Positions 16,176-25,550 are shown, numbered from the stretch's first letter. The stretch: 64,000 nt of DNA from Legionella maioricensis (GCF_023618015.1 NZ_JAJKBJ010000008.1:62001-126000), one strand, 5' to 3'. Numbers and translations: made by a program. The notes: generated by a model from the letters alone, not told the origin.

Positions 16176-16868
16176 ATGTCTCGAACTGAACGTTTATTTG
16201 ATTTAATTCAATTACTACGACGTCATCGATTACCCGTGAGCGGCAAAAATCTTTCAGAAGAATTAGGCGTGAGCCTACGGACTCTTTACCGAGATATAAT
16301 AACCTTACAATCCTTAGGCGCGCCAATTGAAGGCGAGCCCGGTGTTGGTTATGTGCTTAAATCTGGTTTTATGTTGCCTCCTTTGATGTTTTCAGATGAT
16401 GAAATTGAGGCAATGGTGCTAGGGTCACGTTGGGTTGCACAACGAGCGGATACTCAACTTAAAATCGCAGCTCAAAATGTGCTTGCAAAAATTTCAGCAC
16501 TCCTTCCTACTGAATTAAAACACCAACTAGAAACTTCAGGACTCTTAGTTCCCCCAGGAAAATGTGCCGAAAGTAAGGATAGTGATCTTATTCTCATTCG
16601 CAAAGCGATACGTTTAGAACGAAAAATCGAATTAGAATATCAAGATCTCCAAAACAATCATTCGACACGAATACTCTGGCCTATTGCGCTCGGCTTTTTT
16701 GAGGAAGTTCATCTCATGGTGGGTTGGTGTGAGCTAAGGCAGGACTTCCGTCACTTCAGAACCGATAGAATTCTTCAAGTATCCATTAAAGAACAAAAAT
16801 ATTCCGAACGCCGACAATCCCTTTTAAAGAAGTGGCGCACCCTACATAATATTCCCCAATCCTATTGA
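16176..16868 (+). CDS. WYL-domain transcriptional regulator (YafY type)
   Basis: The protein has 230 residues. The N-terminal DeoR-like helix-turn-helix is MSRTERLFDLIQLLR...LSEELGVSLRTLYRDIITL. Residues about 70-225 form the middle and WYL-type ligand domain (IELEYQD...RILWPIALGF....LVGWCELR-like strands; the middle letter of W-Y-L is replaced, as in many relatives). Start ATG at 16176 is chosen over an upstream TTG because MSRTERL is the usual N-terminus. It sits directly before VOC, EVE and GyrI-like genes and probably regulates them through the dyad at 16876-16890. Confidence 0.85.
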   Translation: MSRTERLFDLIQLLRRHRLPVSGKNLSEELGVSLRTLYRDIITLQSLGAPIEGEPGVGYVLKSGFMLPPLMFSDDEIEAMVLGSRWVAQRADTQLKIAAQNVLAKISALLPTELKHQLETSGLLVPPGKCAESKDSDLILIRKAIRLERKIELEYQDLQNNHSTRILWPIALGFFEEVHLMVGWCELRQDFRHFRTDRILQVSIKEQKYSERRQSLLKKWRTLHNIPQSY

Positions 16869-16875
16869 ATGATAC

Positions 16876-16890
16876 TGACAAAAACTGTCA
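16876..16890. promoter_or_regulatory. TGACA-N5-TGTCA operator candidate
   Basis: A perfect 5-bp inverted repeat, TGACA (16876-16880) and TGTCA (16886-16890), lies between the WYL regulator and the VOC gene. A single TGACA half-site is also present just upstream of the regulator (about 16143-16147). This placement suits binding by the WYL regulator at both promoters. Confidence 0.5.
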
Positions 16891-16947
16891 TGAGTCTGTT
16901 TTATATTCTCCAATGAATTTAACGAAAAATAAAAAACAGGAGAAATC

Positions 16948-17316
16948 ATGACATTCGACCCCAATTTAGTTCTATTTTATGTGAGCAATATAGATAACAG
17001 TACTCATTTTTACTCAGAATTGCTCAATGCCCAGCCTATCCACACTGAGCCTGATTACGCCATGTTTCTATTAAAATCCGGTTTGCGATTGGGATTATGG
17101 TCTCAAAATTCTGCGTTACCCGCACCAACTGCATTGGGTGGCGGTAGCGAACTCGCCATTTTGGTTCCCGATGAACAAGCCGTTGATGAACTTTTTAGAA
17201 ATTATCAAACTAAGAACTTTAAAATGATACAAGAACCAACACCAATGGATTTTGGTTACACGTTTGTAACCTGCGACCCAGATGGTCATCGAATTCGCTT
17301 TTTTTCAAAGAACTGA
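16948..17316 (+). CDS. VOC-superfamily (glyoxalase/PhnB-like) protein
   Basis: The 122 residues show two beta-alpha-beta-beta-beta units. The first holds LVLFYVSNIDNSTHFYSELL, the second SELAILVPDEQAVDELF, and the end DPDGHRIRFFSKN is typical of VOC proteins. Potential metal ligands are few, so it may be a drug- or ligand-binding protein rather than an enzyme. It has a strong AGGAGA Shine-Dalgarno and is followed by the EVE-domain gene after 2 bp. The pairing with a YafY-type regulator is seen in many bacteria. Confidence 0.8.
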   Translation: MTFDPNLVLFYVSNIDNSTHFYSELLNAQPIHTEPDYAMFLLKSGLRLGLWSQNSALPAPTALGGGSELAILVPDEQAVDELFRNYQTKNFKMIQEPTPMDFGYTFVTCDPDGHRIRFFSKN

Positions 17317-17318
17317 TC

Positions 17319-17747
17319 ATGAACCAAAACTGGCTGGCTGTCGCCTGCGCGTCCCACGTACGGATTGGAGTGGAAGGAGGCTTTATGCAAGTTTGCCACG
17401 GTAAACTTGCGCCTCTAAAAAAAATACAAGCAGGTGATTGCATCATCTATTACTCACCAACTCTGCACTTTAAAGGGATTGAGAAATTGCAAGCATTTAC
17501 AGCACTTGGAATCATTCTACCTGGTGACCCCTACCAGGTAGATATGGGCAATGGTTTTTTTCCATTTCGACGCAATGTACTTTGGGCCAATAAAGGATTT
17601 GATGTTCCCATACACGCGCTCATTGAATCACTTGAATTGACAAAAAATAACAAGAATTGGGGATACCCCTTTCGTTTTGGATTATTAAAAATCACTGAAG
17701 AGGACAAACGCATCATTGCGAATGCCATGCAGGCTTATATTAATTAA
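17319..17747 (+). CDS. EVE-domain protein
   Basis: The 142 residues match the EVE (PUA-like) fold: N.WLAVACASHV at the start, GGFMQVCHGKLAPLKKIQAGDCIIYYSPT as the pocket strand, and FTALGIILPGDPYQ afterwards, with a conserved FRFGLLKITEEDKRIIANAM at the end. EVE domains recognise modified bases in DNA or RNA, and this small stand-alone form is common next to VOC and WYL genes. The gene overlaps no neighbour but is only 2 bp from the VOC gene, so they are co-transcribed. Confidence 0.85.
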   Translation: MNQNWLAVACASHVRIGVEGGFMQVCHGKLAPLKKIQAGDCIIYYSPTLHFKGIEKLQAFTALGIILPGDPYQVDMGNGFFPFRRNVLWANKGFDVPIHALIESLELTKNNKNWGYPFRFGLLKITEEDKRIIANAMQAYIN

Positions 17748-17768
17748 AACTTCTATTTGGAGAACGGT

Positions 17769-18227
17769 ATGACTGTTATTATCCCCCAATTGACTCAGAT
17801 TCAAGAATTTACAGTAACTGGAATGAGTGTAAGAACAAAAAATGAAGAAGAGTTTAATCCTCAAACGGCAAGACTGCCTCAACTATGGGAACAATTCTTT
17901 GATTCAAACATCAGAGCACAACAAGAAAAGCCGGTTTATGGCGTATACCACCATTATGAGTCCGACTCATCAGGGTACTATACAGTCACCGCGGGAATAG
18001 AAATTGTGAATGAATCTAAAGCTACGAACTTAGATAGAGTCGCTATAAAAGCGGGCAACTATCTGGTTTTTGAAGCAATCGGTCCTAATCCCTCAGCAAT
18101 CATTAATGCCTGGCAAACTATTTGGAGCTATTTTAATAAAAAATCAATATACGAAAGAACCTACCTCACTGATTTTGAGCTCTATAAAAAGCCTCATGAA
18201 AGTGCAGTATACATAGGCATAAAATAA
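17769..18227 (+). CDS. GyrI-like/effector-binding small-molecule-binding protein
   Basis: This 152-residue protein has an integron/AraC-effector-type fold: FTVTGMSVRTKNEEEFNPQTARLPQLW, then VYGVYHHYESDSSGYYTVTAGIEI and AGNYLVFEAIGPNPSAIINAWQTIW. Such stand-alone proteins bind hydrophobic drugs. ATG at 17769 follows TTGGAG at a good distance. It is the fourth gene of the WYL-VOC-EVE group, which suggests one xenobiotic-response operon. Confidence 0.8.
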   Translation: MTVIIPQLTQIQEFTVTGMSVRTKNEEEFNPQTARLPQLWEQFFDSNIRAQQEKPVYGVYHHYESDSSGYYTVTAGIEIVNESKATNLDRVAIKAGNYLVFEAIGPNPSAIINAWQTIWSYFNKKSIYERTYLTDFELYKKPHESAVYIGIK

Positions 18228-18246
18228 CCAACATAAGACATTAACT

Positions 18247-18666
18247 ATGACAACAACTCTAAATAAAATCGAAATGATGGAGTCACTCAAAACACTTAGA
18301 AGCGAGCTCGAGTTACTCAAAAAACCTGATTCGGAGCAAAAAGCAATCTATTATAAAACGGGACCAGGAGATTATGCAGAGCATGACCAATTTATGGGTG
18401 TAAGCGTCCCTGATTTAAGAAAAGTCGCCAAATGCTATCAATCATTACTACCCTTTTCTTTGTTACAAGAATTGTTGTATTCACCCATCAATGAAGAGCG
18501 ATTATTAGCCTTGTTGATTTTAGTAACCCGTTATCAAAAAGGAGATACAGACCTTAAGCAAACGATTTTTCAATTTTATTTAACTCACATCAATCAGATT
18601 AATAATCTGGAATTTAGTTGCCTAAGAAGTAAATCCAGGAGAGTGAAATATAATTTTCTTGGCTAA
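18247..18666 (+). pseudogene. Truncated AlkD-like DNA alkylation repair gene
   Basis: The first about 115 residues match the AlkD/DUF1061 HEAT-repeat family, which removes alkylated bases (KTGPGDYAEHDQFMGVSVPDLRKVAK, NEERLLALLILV.RYQKGD, INQINN). Family members are about 220-240 residues and continue with a NWDLVD-type motif. Here the frame instead runs into unrelated LEFSCLRSKSRRV and stops at residue 139. The catalytic half is missing, so the gene is probably inactive, truncated where the convergent phosphotransferase gene begins. Confidence 0.75.
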
Positions 18667-18683
18667 GGTTACATGCTCTAATA

Positions 18684-19655
18684 CTACACGCAGTATGACC
18701 ATCCCCAATGAGTTAAAAAAGTATTTTTGTCCTCTTCTGACTGCTGAGCAGTTCTATTTTTTCCAGTCAAAACCTGTTCAAGATAATAGCGTCCATCCCC
18801 AAAAAATCGTTGAAGTTGGTAAAACCGGCACAATTCATGGTTAATGCTACAGTTGGGATTCAGTTTTAAATAGAACTCAGTCAATGGAGCCTGTTCATAA
18901 TGCCAAAGGTCTCTCTCAATTGGTGCAATTTTAACTCCATCCCAATCAACCAACCAAACATCAAAAGGAGTTTGTAGTACATTATAGTGGTGAGGGTCAC
19001 CATGAGTTAGAGCAAAAGGGACTGGCTGCTGAGTGAACTTCTTTTTCCATTCTTGTAATTGAGATAGTCCTTGTAACAATTGCTTTTTATAACACTCCAG
19101 TTGGGACAACATCGATTCTGCATGCGTTTCCTCAATCACCTCAACTGAATTGTTAATCCAATCCTTTATTCCTAACGCATAATTGATATCAAAATGTTCT
19201 GTCTCAAAAAATGAGAACTCATGAACTGGAATTTGATGTAATTGAAATAGAAGAGTAGCCATTTTATCGGCCAAAAGCTGATTGGGCGAATAGGCTGGAT
19301 GAATTCCTTCAATGTAGTCAAACAATGTCAAAATCAATTCATTGGTCCTAAAACAATAATGGCCCTGAACATCTGAAATCATATAGGACAAGTTCTTCAT
19401 ACCAAATTCGTTTCTGAATCGATTTAAAGCGATACCGGTCTGGTTGAGTGATTCAATCGTAGGATGGATTGGAACCAGCGATTGGCCTTCAGGATAAACT
19501 TTTAGAAAATATTTTTTAGTCGTATTCGTCGAAATAACAAATCCATAAAAAGACCCCACCTCAACAAAATGGAGCTCTGAGGCCATAATCTGGTAGCCTT
19601 GATATAAAAAATCCATCAGCTGTTCATCAGAATAATTTAATTCTCCACGGCGCAT
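18684..19655 (-). CDS. APH(9)-like phosphotransferase
   Basis: This 323-residue aminoglycoside-phosphotransferase-fold protein has KKYFLKVYPEG as the ATP-lysine strand, the catalytic loop LTHGDPHHYNVL, the metal motif WLVDWDGVKIAPIERDLWHY and a helical C-terminus. The IDWD....APKERDL signature is also found in the Legionella spectinomycin kinase APH(9)-Ia, recalled from memory. Spectinomycin or a related aminocyclitol is therefore a fair but untested substrate guess. The stop lies close to the truncated AlkD gene on the other strand, and the kinase-GNAT gene lies 10 bp upstream. Confidence 0.8.
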   Translation of the reverse strand: MRRGELNYSDEQLMDFLYQGYQIMASELHFVEVGSFYGFVISTNTTKKYFLKVYPEGQSLVPIHPTIESLNQTGIALNRFRNEFGMKNLSYMISDVQGHYCFRTNELILTLFDYIEGIHPAYSPNQLLADKMATLLFQLHQIPVHEFSFFETEHFDINYALGIKDWINNSVEVIEETHAESMLSQLECYKKQLLQGLSQLQEWKKKFTQQPVPFALTHGDPHHYNVLQTPFDVWLVDWDGVKIAPIERDLWHYEQAPLTEFYLKLNPNCSINHELCRFYQLQRFFGDGRYYLEQVLTGKNRTAQQSEEDKNTFLTHWGWSYCV

Positions 19656-19665
19656 CTCTAGCCCT

Positions 19666-20625
19666 CTAAGATTGTTTGTCTAAATAGCAGGTGTAACGTT
19701 TACCGTGCTTATTTATAAATGCCTCACATCGAAATCCACATTGCTGATAAAAACCGTAAGCCTCATCGTCTGTTTCAGCGCGAAGCGTTTGTATTGGAAA
19801 ATGATTGAGTACATATATCAGCATGTTCTTACCTATTCCTTGGTTTCTATATGCTTCAATTACCGAAATATGTCTGATTATGGCAAAACTCTCCTCTAAA
19901 TGAAGACCAATCACACCAACCAAGTCATTTTTTAAAAACGCCCCTATAAGATACTGGCCAAGTTGAGTATAAGATAGAAGTACCTGTTTCATTTTTTCAG
20001 GTGTTGGGCATCCAACGCTTGGTTTAAGGAGATTGGACAATCCTGGATAAGAAAGTGAAATCTCTTTACACTCAATCTTGAACTGCCGTTTTTTCCTAAC
20101 CAACTCCATAAGTTCCATGGCAAGCGTATTGATGTTATCCTGCGAAGAATCGAGAATAATGCCACCCATCTCAACAGTTTTCTTTTTAAGAAATAGAGCC
20201 CAATTGTTCATAGGGACATCTGCTAACTCAGGCTGATTGCGAAGTACACTCAACCGATGCTCTCGTATGGCTTGCTCCGTATGCAAACAAATCAGTAAAT
20301 AATTTTCTATACCCTGCTCTCTAAGTGGTACTAAAGCAAATTCTGGATTAAATTGCCCCTCTAGGAAAATCAGCTTTTTATCATGAATCTGACTTAAACG
20401 CTCAATCCAGCATCTTGTAGTGACCTCTTGCCATTTTTCGGTTGAGCCGTATTGTTGGATCATGTCATCAAAACTGGGAACACCAATGCTATCAAAAAAA
20501 TGAGAAGAAATGATCTCCTGAGGATATTGCTGTTCGATTTCTTTAAGCAATGTTGTTTTTCCAACCCCAGATGCACCCGTAATGAGTACAATCAATGGCT
20601 GTAAAGATTCGCAGTCGCGCATCAT
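19666..20625 (-). CDS. P-loop kinase-GNAT fusion protein
   Basis: The protein has 319 residues. Residues 10-170 form an ATP-dependent kinase domain with the P-loop GASGVGKTTLL and a helical lid. Residues about 195-319 are a GNAT acetyltransferase with RHISVIEAYRNQGIGKNMLI (acetyl-CoA loop) and YGFYQQCGFRCEAF. Both halves look complete. The kinase part resembles small nucleotide/antibiotic kinases and the GNAT part the N-acetyltransferase class, but the substrate is unknown. A fusion of the same two fold classes, not obviously homologous in detail, is at 44456-45592. Confidence 0.8.
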   Translation of the reverse strand: MMRDCESLQPLIVLITGASGVGKTTLLKEIEQQYPQEIISSHFFDSIGVPSFDDMIQQYGSTEKWQEVTTRCWIERLSQIHDKKLIFLEGQFNPEFALVPLREQGIENYLLICLHTEQAIREHRLSVLRNQPELADVPMNNWALFLKKKTVEMGGIILDSSQDNINTLAMELMELVRKKRQFKIECKEISLSYPGLSNLLKPSVGCPTPEKMKQVLLSYTQLGQYLIGAFLKNDLVGVIGLHLEESFAIIRHISVIEAYRNQGIGKNMLIYVLNHFPIQTLRAETDDEAYGFYQQCGFRCEAFINKHGKRYTCYLDKQS

Positions 20626-20640
20626 TTCGACCCATTAGCG

Positions 20641-22086
20641 TTAAATTTTGTTTATTATAACTGATTTGTTTTGTTGTGATGGGATTGCCACTTTCCTGTG
20701 TTCAAAAATGGTTTTTATATGAACAGGCAAATTGGCACACCAACAACCATAATTATGACCGCCAATAAATTCAGACTTATGGATAAGCATTCCTTTCTTT
20801 TCCATTAAATCAGCAATTCTTCGATTAGCTTCAAATGTTGCGATAGATTGAGTAGAGCCATCTTCGAATTCTAAGTCTACCGGAATCGTTTCATAAGTAC
20901 CAATATCAAAAATAAATTGCATATTAGGATTTTCTTTATGGTGTTGTTCAATCTTTTGTTCTAAATCAGTCAATTTTTGCATTTCCAAGGAAGGTGATAA
21001 AGCAATAGCATTGCCAAACACAGTTGGTTTGGTTAAAGCGGCATAAAAAGCAGCTAAGCCACTGGCACTTTGCCCAACAATCGTTATTAATCTTGCGTCT
21101 TGAGTGATATTTAATTGGTTTTTATCATGTAACATCGGAATAAAATCATGCCCTAAAAATGAGGTGAATGCGTCATTACAGTTGTATTCATGCATACGAT
21201 GAATGCTTGAGTATTCCAGAAATACTGCAACACAAGGAGGAATACTTCCCTCTTGAATGAGCTTATCTAAAATAAGCGGTGCCGGCATGGGATTTAAATA
21301 ATCACTACCATCTAAAAATAAAATCATAGGGTAAGGTGTTGCCTGTTTATCGTAATCAGGAGGCAAATAGACCCAATATTTTCGTATCGATTGCTCAGGA
21401 TTTTCGTAATAGCCTGGAACATTTTTTAAACGAGTTTCCAAGAAGTTCAGCTCGAAAGAAAAAAATCGATGTTCTTTTTTACATCGCTCAGGATGTTCCT
21501 TTGCTTTATCTAAAGAACAATCAGTTACAAAAGTTGGTGCATTAGGTAGCTCAATAATGGATTCCTTGCCAAAAAATTCGCCGGGATTGTCATAATCCAT
21601 ATAATAGGTTATTTCCCGTTTATTTCTTGGATCAGTTTGAACGCAGCCTTGATTAAATAAGTGCATTAATAACATTTGTGATTCTTTGAATTTTCCTGTT
21701 GGAACGGGGTAGAGGCTTTTAGTATTTTCTTGTTCTGGGAATTCCTCTTTTGGGGTATCTTCATCAACAATGAGTACGTTATACGAAGAGCGAAAAGTGC
21801 GCGGCAATATCAAAGTTAAGTATCTAATATCAGTGTTTGGAATAGCTTTAAATTGACTCTGCAAAGAACAAGGTAATCCAGTAAATGTAGACCACAAATA
21901 AATTGTTTTTTTATCGCTTTCCTCTCTATATAAAAAAGTGACCAAACACTGCTCTGGCTGATTTGGAACATCTTCAATAATGGGTGTTTCAACCCTTTGC
22001 CAAATTTGATCGTTTTCTTCTGTAGAAGTCGCTACAGCTAATTCCTCAATAAGATGTTGTAAATAAGGTGAATCATATTTTGGCAT
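20641..22086 (-). CDS. Fes-like (enterochelin esterase family) protein
   Basis: The protein has 481 residues. The N-terminal part (about 30-230) corresponds to the beta-sandwich domain of enterochelin esterases (VTFLYREESDKKTIYLWSTF). The C-terminal alpha/beta hydrolase has PMILFLDGSDYL, the nucleophile elbow GQSASG with Ser340 and a late GGHNYGCW that supplies the catalytic His. Fes-type enzymes cleave catecholate siderophores to release iron, or other ester substrates. No siderophore genes are visible nearby, so iron scavenging from foreign siderophores or a drug ester is possible. It has its own 72-bp upstream gap. Confidence 0.8.
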   Translation of the reverse strand: MPKYDSPYLQHLIEELAVATSTEENDQIWQRVETPIIEDVPNQPEQCLVTFLYREESDKKTIYLWSTFTGLPCSLQSQFKAIPNTDIRYLTLILPRTFRSSYNVLIVDEDTPKEEFPEQENTKSLYPVPTGKFKESQMLLMHLFNQGCVQTDPRNKREITYYMDYDNPGEFFGKESIIELPNAPTFVTDCSLDKAKEHPERCKKEHRFFSFELNFLETRLKNVPGYYENPEQSIRKYWVYLPPDYDKQATPYPMILFLDGSDYLNPMPAPLILDKLIQEGSIPPCVAVFLEYSSIHRMHEYNCNDAFTSFLGHDFIPMLHDKNQLNITQDARLITIVGQSASGLAAFYAALTKPTVFGNAIALSPSLEMQKLTDLEQKIEQHHKENPNMQFIFDIGTYETIPVDLEFEDGSTQSIATFEANRRIADLMEKKGMLIHKSEFIGGHNYGCWCANLPVHIKTIFEHRKVAIPSQQNKSVIINKI

Positions 22087-22158
22087 AGATACTCCAGGAG
22101 AGTTAGCATTACATCATCCTATCCATTTTAGAGCCTTTTTAAAGAGATAGGTTTAGCT

Positions 22159-22929
22159 TTATGGTTGTTCATGATATAAAGCAATTAATTCTTTACTCGA
22201 AGAACATCCTAACGAATCCATTAATTTAGCAATAACTCCTTCGACTGTCCTATAAGAAACATGGGCTTCACGCGCAATTTCCTTAGCCGTTTTTCCTTGA
22301 GCCAACAACTTAAGGTATATGGCTTGTTGCTCAGATAAATCAACTTTCGTATGACATACTTTATGGTATAATGTGAAATCTTTTTTCTCCAAAATTGTTT
22401 TTTTGGGCAGCATTTTTTCATTTCCCAAAATAGCCTTCGCAATACAACGCGTATGCTCTTCTAATTTGCCATCATCACCATGAATAGTCAGTGTAGCCAC
22501 TTCTTTATATAAACTATCGCGCTCGTCATGTAATTGATCAAAAAAATCACTCAAACTTGGTATAGGCAATAAATTTGCTGGATTGCGTGCAGTACGCTCG
22601 ATTTGAACCGGAGTACTCACATCCAAAAATACAGTCATTTCATTTCGCAATAATTGACAATTTTTTAAAGCTAGAACAACACTGGAATCGGTAGTTACGA
22701 CAATGTGCTCTTGCGTGCAAAGGGACTTTAATATGTCAAACTGACACTCATAAAAAACATCACTTCCGGGGCTTCCAAGTATTTCAGACAAATGTCGTCC
22801 AACATGAGATTCTAACCCTAAATCTGCATCGACAAATTGCCACCCTAAAGATTGCGCCACAGACTTAGCTAATAATCCTTTACCAGCACCATGATGACCA
22901 ATAATAAAAATTCGTTGAGGTTGATTCAT
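22159..22929 (-). CDS. Shikimate-kinase-like domain fused to LuxR helix-turn-helix
   Basis: The protein has 256 residues. Residues 1-170 resemble shikimate kinase (P-loop GHHGAGKGLLAKSVAQ, then FVDADLGLESHVGRHLSEI). Residues about 190-250 form a LuxR/NarL-type helix-turn-helix (LSEQQAIYLKLLAQGKTAKEIAREAHVSYRTVEGVIAKL). The P-loop ends GKG where shikimate kinases have GKST/GKT, so catalysis may be altered. The architecture suggests an ATP- or metabolite-sensing transcription factor. It is divergent from the GNAT-APH fusion gene and could regulate it. Confidence 0.75.
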   Translation of the reverse strand: MNQPQRIFIIGHHGAGKGLLAKSVAQSLGWQFVDADLGLESHVGRHLSEILGSPGSDVFYECQFDILKSLCTQEHIVVTTDSSVVLALKNCQLLRNEMTVFLDVSTPVQIERTARNPANLLPIPSLSDFFDQLHDERDSLYKEVATLTIHGDDGKLEEHTRCIAKAILGNEKMLPKKTILEKKDFTLYHKVCHTKVDLSEQQAIYLKLLAQGKTAKEIAREAHVSYRTVEGVIAKLMDSLGCSSSKELIALYHEQP

Positions 22930-23164
22930 TCTTACTAATCTCCTAAATCCAAATGATATAATAATTATACAAATAGGCCATAAGATGCATCAATACGTAG
23001 AACTACGTGAGTATCGAATACGTGATTATTATTTTAATCTAACAGAAGAATTAGTTTTGGGAAAAATAGCAATGTTTTTCTCTTACAAGCATTCACTTGA
23101 GAAGATACTCATTGCTAAAATAACAAACAAATCATTGATAACAATTTCTACGAGTAAGTATTCT

Positions 23165-24589
23165 ATGCCTAACTATCTGTATCTCACCTTACAATCCGAA
23201 CGACTTCAGTTAATTCCTGTTTCACTAAAATATGCAGAAGATTTATGTAAAGAATTTACTGCTGAAATTACAGAGCACATGTGGCCAAGTGCTCCGAAAA
23301 CACAAGAGGAAATTAATCAGCACATTTCTGAACAGCAAATTAAAATGCAAGCAGGCTCAGAAATCGCATTGGTCATCATCAATAAAGAGAACCAGAATTT
23401 TTTAGGATATGCTTGCCTACACCAAGCAAATACAAAGACACCTGAATTAGGCATTTGGTTAAAGAAAAGTGCTCATGGATTTCATTATGGTTTTGAAGCG
23501 ATGAATTTATTAAAAACCTGGGCTGAAACTAATATGGTTTATGATTATCTAAAATATCCTGTTGTAAGACAAAATATCTCTAGCCGGAAAATTGCTGAAA
23601 AAATGGGTGGCATTATTGAAGATGAATACATTAAAGCAAGTGAGTCAGGCAAGTTGCTTGATGAAGTAGAATATCGATTTTATGGTGCAACAATGACGAA
23701 TACACAATCCAAAATAAATATTACTGCAGCCTTAGTACGTGAGCTCATTACGCAACAATTTCCACAGTGGGGTCAGCTACCTATTCAAACTGTAAACAAT
23801 AGCGGTTGGGACAATAGAACCTTTCATTTAGGTACAGAAATGCTCATTCGCATGCCCAGTAGCGCCGAATACGCAGGGCAAGTGGAAAAAGAACAAACAT
23901 GGTTACCCAAATTAGCCCCACTTCTTCCTCTTCCCATACCCGCCCCACTTGCGATGGGAAAACCCAATGAACTGTATCCTTGGAAGTGGTCCATTAATCG
24001 TTGGCTTCCTGGGGAAACGGCAGCAGCTACTCCCATTAATGATTTATCTGAGTTTGCACATGATTTAGCTCTATTTCTTAAGGCGCTCCAAAGCATCAAC
24101 TCAATGGGTGGACCTCTTGCGGGTCCTCAGAGTTTTTATCGCGGTGGTGATTTAGCAGTTTATGATTCAGAAACACGAAAAGCCATCGAAGATTTGAAGG
24201 ACACTATAGATTTCCGTGCTGCAACAGAAATTTGGGAAAAAGCATTATCAACTTCTTGGCAGAATCCACCCCTTTGGGTGCATGGTGATGTCAGTGTTGG
24301 CAATTTGTTACTTTCTCAAGGAAAATTAAGTGCAGTTATCGATTTTGGCCAACTTGCCATCGGCGATCCTGCTTGCGATCTTGCTATTGCCTGGACATTA
24401 TTTGAAGGAAAAAGTCGGAGCATTTTCTTAGAAACCCTGGCACTTGACCCAAACGCTTGGGCACGAGGACGTGCTTGGGCTTTATGGAAAGCAATGATGT
24501 ATCTTGTTAACCAACAAACCGAGATGAATTTTGAAGCAAAAAAAGCATTGCGCACGATTCATGAGTTGATCGAAGATCATAGGAAATGA
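23165..24589 (+). CDS. Bifunctional GNAT-aminoglycoside phosphotransferase fusion
   Basis: About 474 residues from the ATG at 23165. Residues 1-170 are a GNAT domain of the RimJ type (LGYACLHQANTKTPELGIWLKK, then RKIAEKMGG). Residues about 175-474 form an APH domain with VHGDVSVGNLLL, VIDFGQLAIGDPACDLAIAW and an N-lobe around VNNSGWDNRTFHLG. The order acetyltransferase then kinase recalls the AAC(6')-APH(2'') enzyme. The domains meet at MTNTQS, the normal start of free APH homologues. A longer frame from 22985 exists but adds only low-complexity residues. The next phosphotransferase gene overlaps its stop. Confidence 0.8.
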   Translation: MPNYLYLTLQSERLQLIPVSLKYAEDLCKEFTAEITEHMWPSAPKTQEEINQHISEQQIKMQAGSEIALVIINKENQNFLGYACLHQANTKTPELGIWLKKSAHGFHYGFEAMNLLKTWAETNMVYDYLKYPVVRQNISSRKIAEKMGGIIEDEYIKASESGKLLDEVEYRFYGATMTNTQSKINITAALVRELITQQFPQWGQLPIQTVNNSGWDNRTFHLGTEMLIRMPSSAEYAGQVEKEQTWLPKLAPLLPLPIPAPLAMGKPNELYPWKWSINRWLPGETAAATPINDLSEFAHDLALFLKALQSINSMGGPLAGPQSFYRGGDLAVYDSETRKAIEDLKDTIDFRAATEIWEKALSTSWQNPPLWVHGDVSVGNLLLSQGKLSAVIDFGQLAIGDPACDLAIAWTLFEGKSRSIFLETLALDPNAWARGRAWALWKAMMYLVNQQTEMNFEAKKALRTIHELIEDHRK

Positions 24590-25542
24590 TTATGAAGACT
24601 TCTCACATAGAATGGGCTCTTAGTACCTTAAACGATTCAGGGTATCTACTTGAAACCACGAAACCAGAAATAGTTCTCGATACAGCCTGGTCAGAAGTGT
24701 GTCGTTTTCAAACAAATCTTGGGTTGGTCTATTTGAAGAAAGTGCCTTCTGCATTGTCATTAGAAGCCAATGTCATTCAGCTATTGCAGAAACAATTCAA
24801 TGCCCCTGTTCCGCAAATCATAGCTCATAATCAAGAACTTCACTGTTTTTTAATGCAAGATGCTGGCATTTCTTTGCATGAGGTCTTTAAACAGGAAGTT
24901 AAGCCCAATCTTTTAATTGATATGATGCATCATTACACAATGCTGCAAATAAACTCCGCAGATAAAATAAGCTTGTTTCTTGATTTAGGTGTCCCAGATT
25001 GGCGCCTGCAGCAATTGCCAAAACTTTATCAGCAATTACTATGTGAAGAAGAGCTATTGATTGGTGATGGATTAACCCGAGAAGAATTAAAACAATTAAA
25101 AAGTTTAGATGGTAAATTAAGAACTTTTTGTGAGCAATTAGCCAGTTTTAAAGTACCTGATACTTTTGGCCATGCAGATTTTCACGGTAAAAATATTTTA
25201 GTGAATCCCCATACTCATCAAACCACGATGATTGATTTAGGGGAAGTTGTTATTACTCATCCTTTTTTCTCATTCGTTAATTGTTTGTATCGAGTAACAG
25301 AATTTTTAAAATTATCAACCAGTCAATATAGGCAATTGCAGGAAGCTTGTTTTAAAAATTGGCTATCGATAGAGTCATCTGTGCATTTGTTTGAAATTAT
25401 TGCAATTATTCAGCAGTGTTGGTCTATTCATGCGGTGTTGGGCGAGTATCGCCTAATTAAAAGCATCGACCCAATCGCATTAATAACATTGCGCCGACAA
25501 GGCCGATTTTCTGGAAAATTAAGAGCTTGGATAGATCATTAA
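24586..25542 (+). CDS. APH/choline-kinase-like phosphotransferase, paralogue 2
   Basis: The 318 residues are paralogous to the protein at 15091-16068 across the full length. LHCFLMQDAGISL, GHADFHGKNILV and MIDLGEVVITHPFF are the hinge, catalytic and metal-binding segments. The start overlaps the stop of the GNAT-APH gene by 4 bp, so both are translated from one message. The catalytic Asp is retained. The substrate is unknown. It converges on the MerR-QueF gene with 8 bp between stops. Confidence 0.8.
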   Translation: MIMKTSHIEWALSTLNDSGYLLETTKPEIVLDTAWSEVCRFQTNLGLVYLKKVPSALSLEANVIQLLQKQFNAPVPQIIAHNQELHCFLMQDAGISLHEVFKQEVKPNLLIDMMHHYTMLQINSADKISLFLDLGVPDWRLQQLPKLYQQLLCEEELLIGDGLTREELKQLKSLDGKLRTFCEQLASFKVPDTFGHADFHGKNILVNPHTHQTTMIDLGEVVITHPFFSFVNCLYRVTEFLKLSTSQYRQLQEACFKNWLSIESSVHLFEIIAIIQQCWSIHAVLGEYRLIKSIDPIALITLRRQGRFSGKLRAWIDH

Positions 25543-25550
25543 GTCATTAT

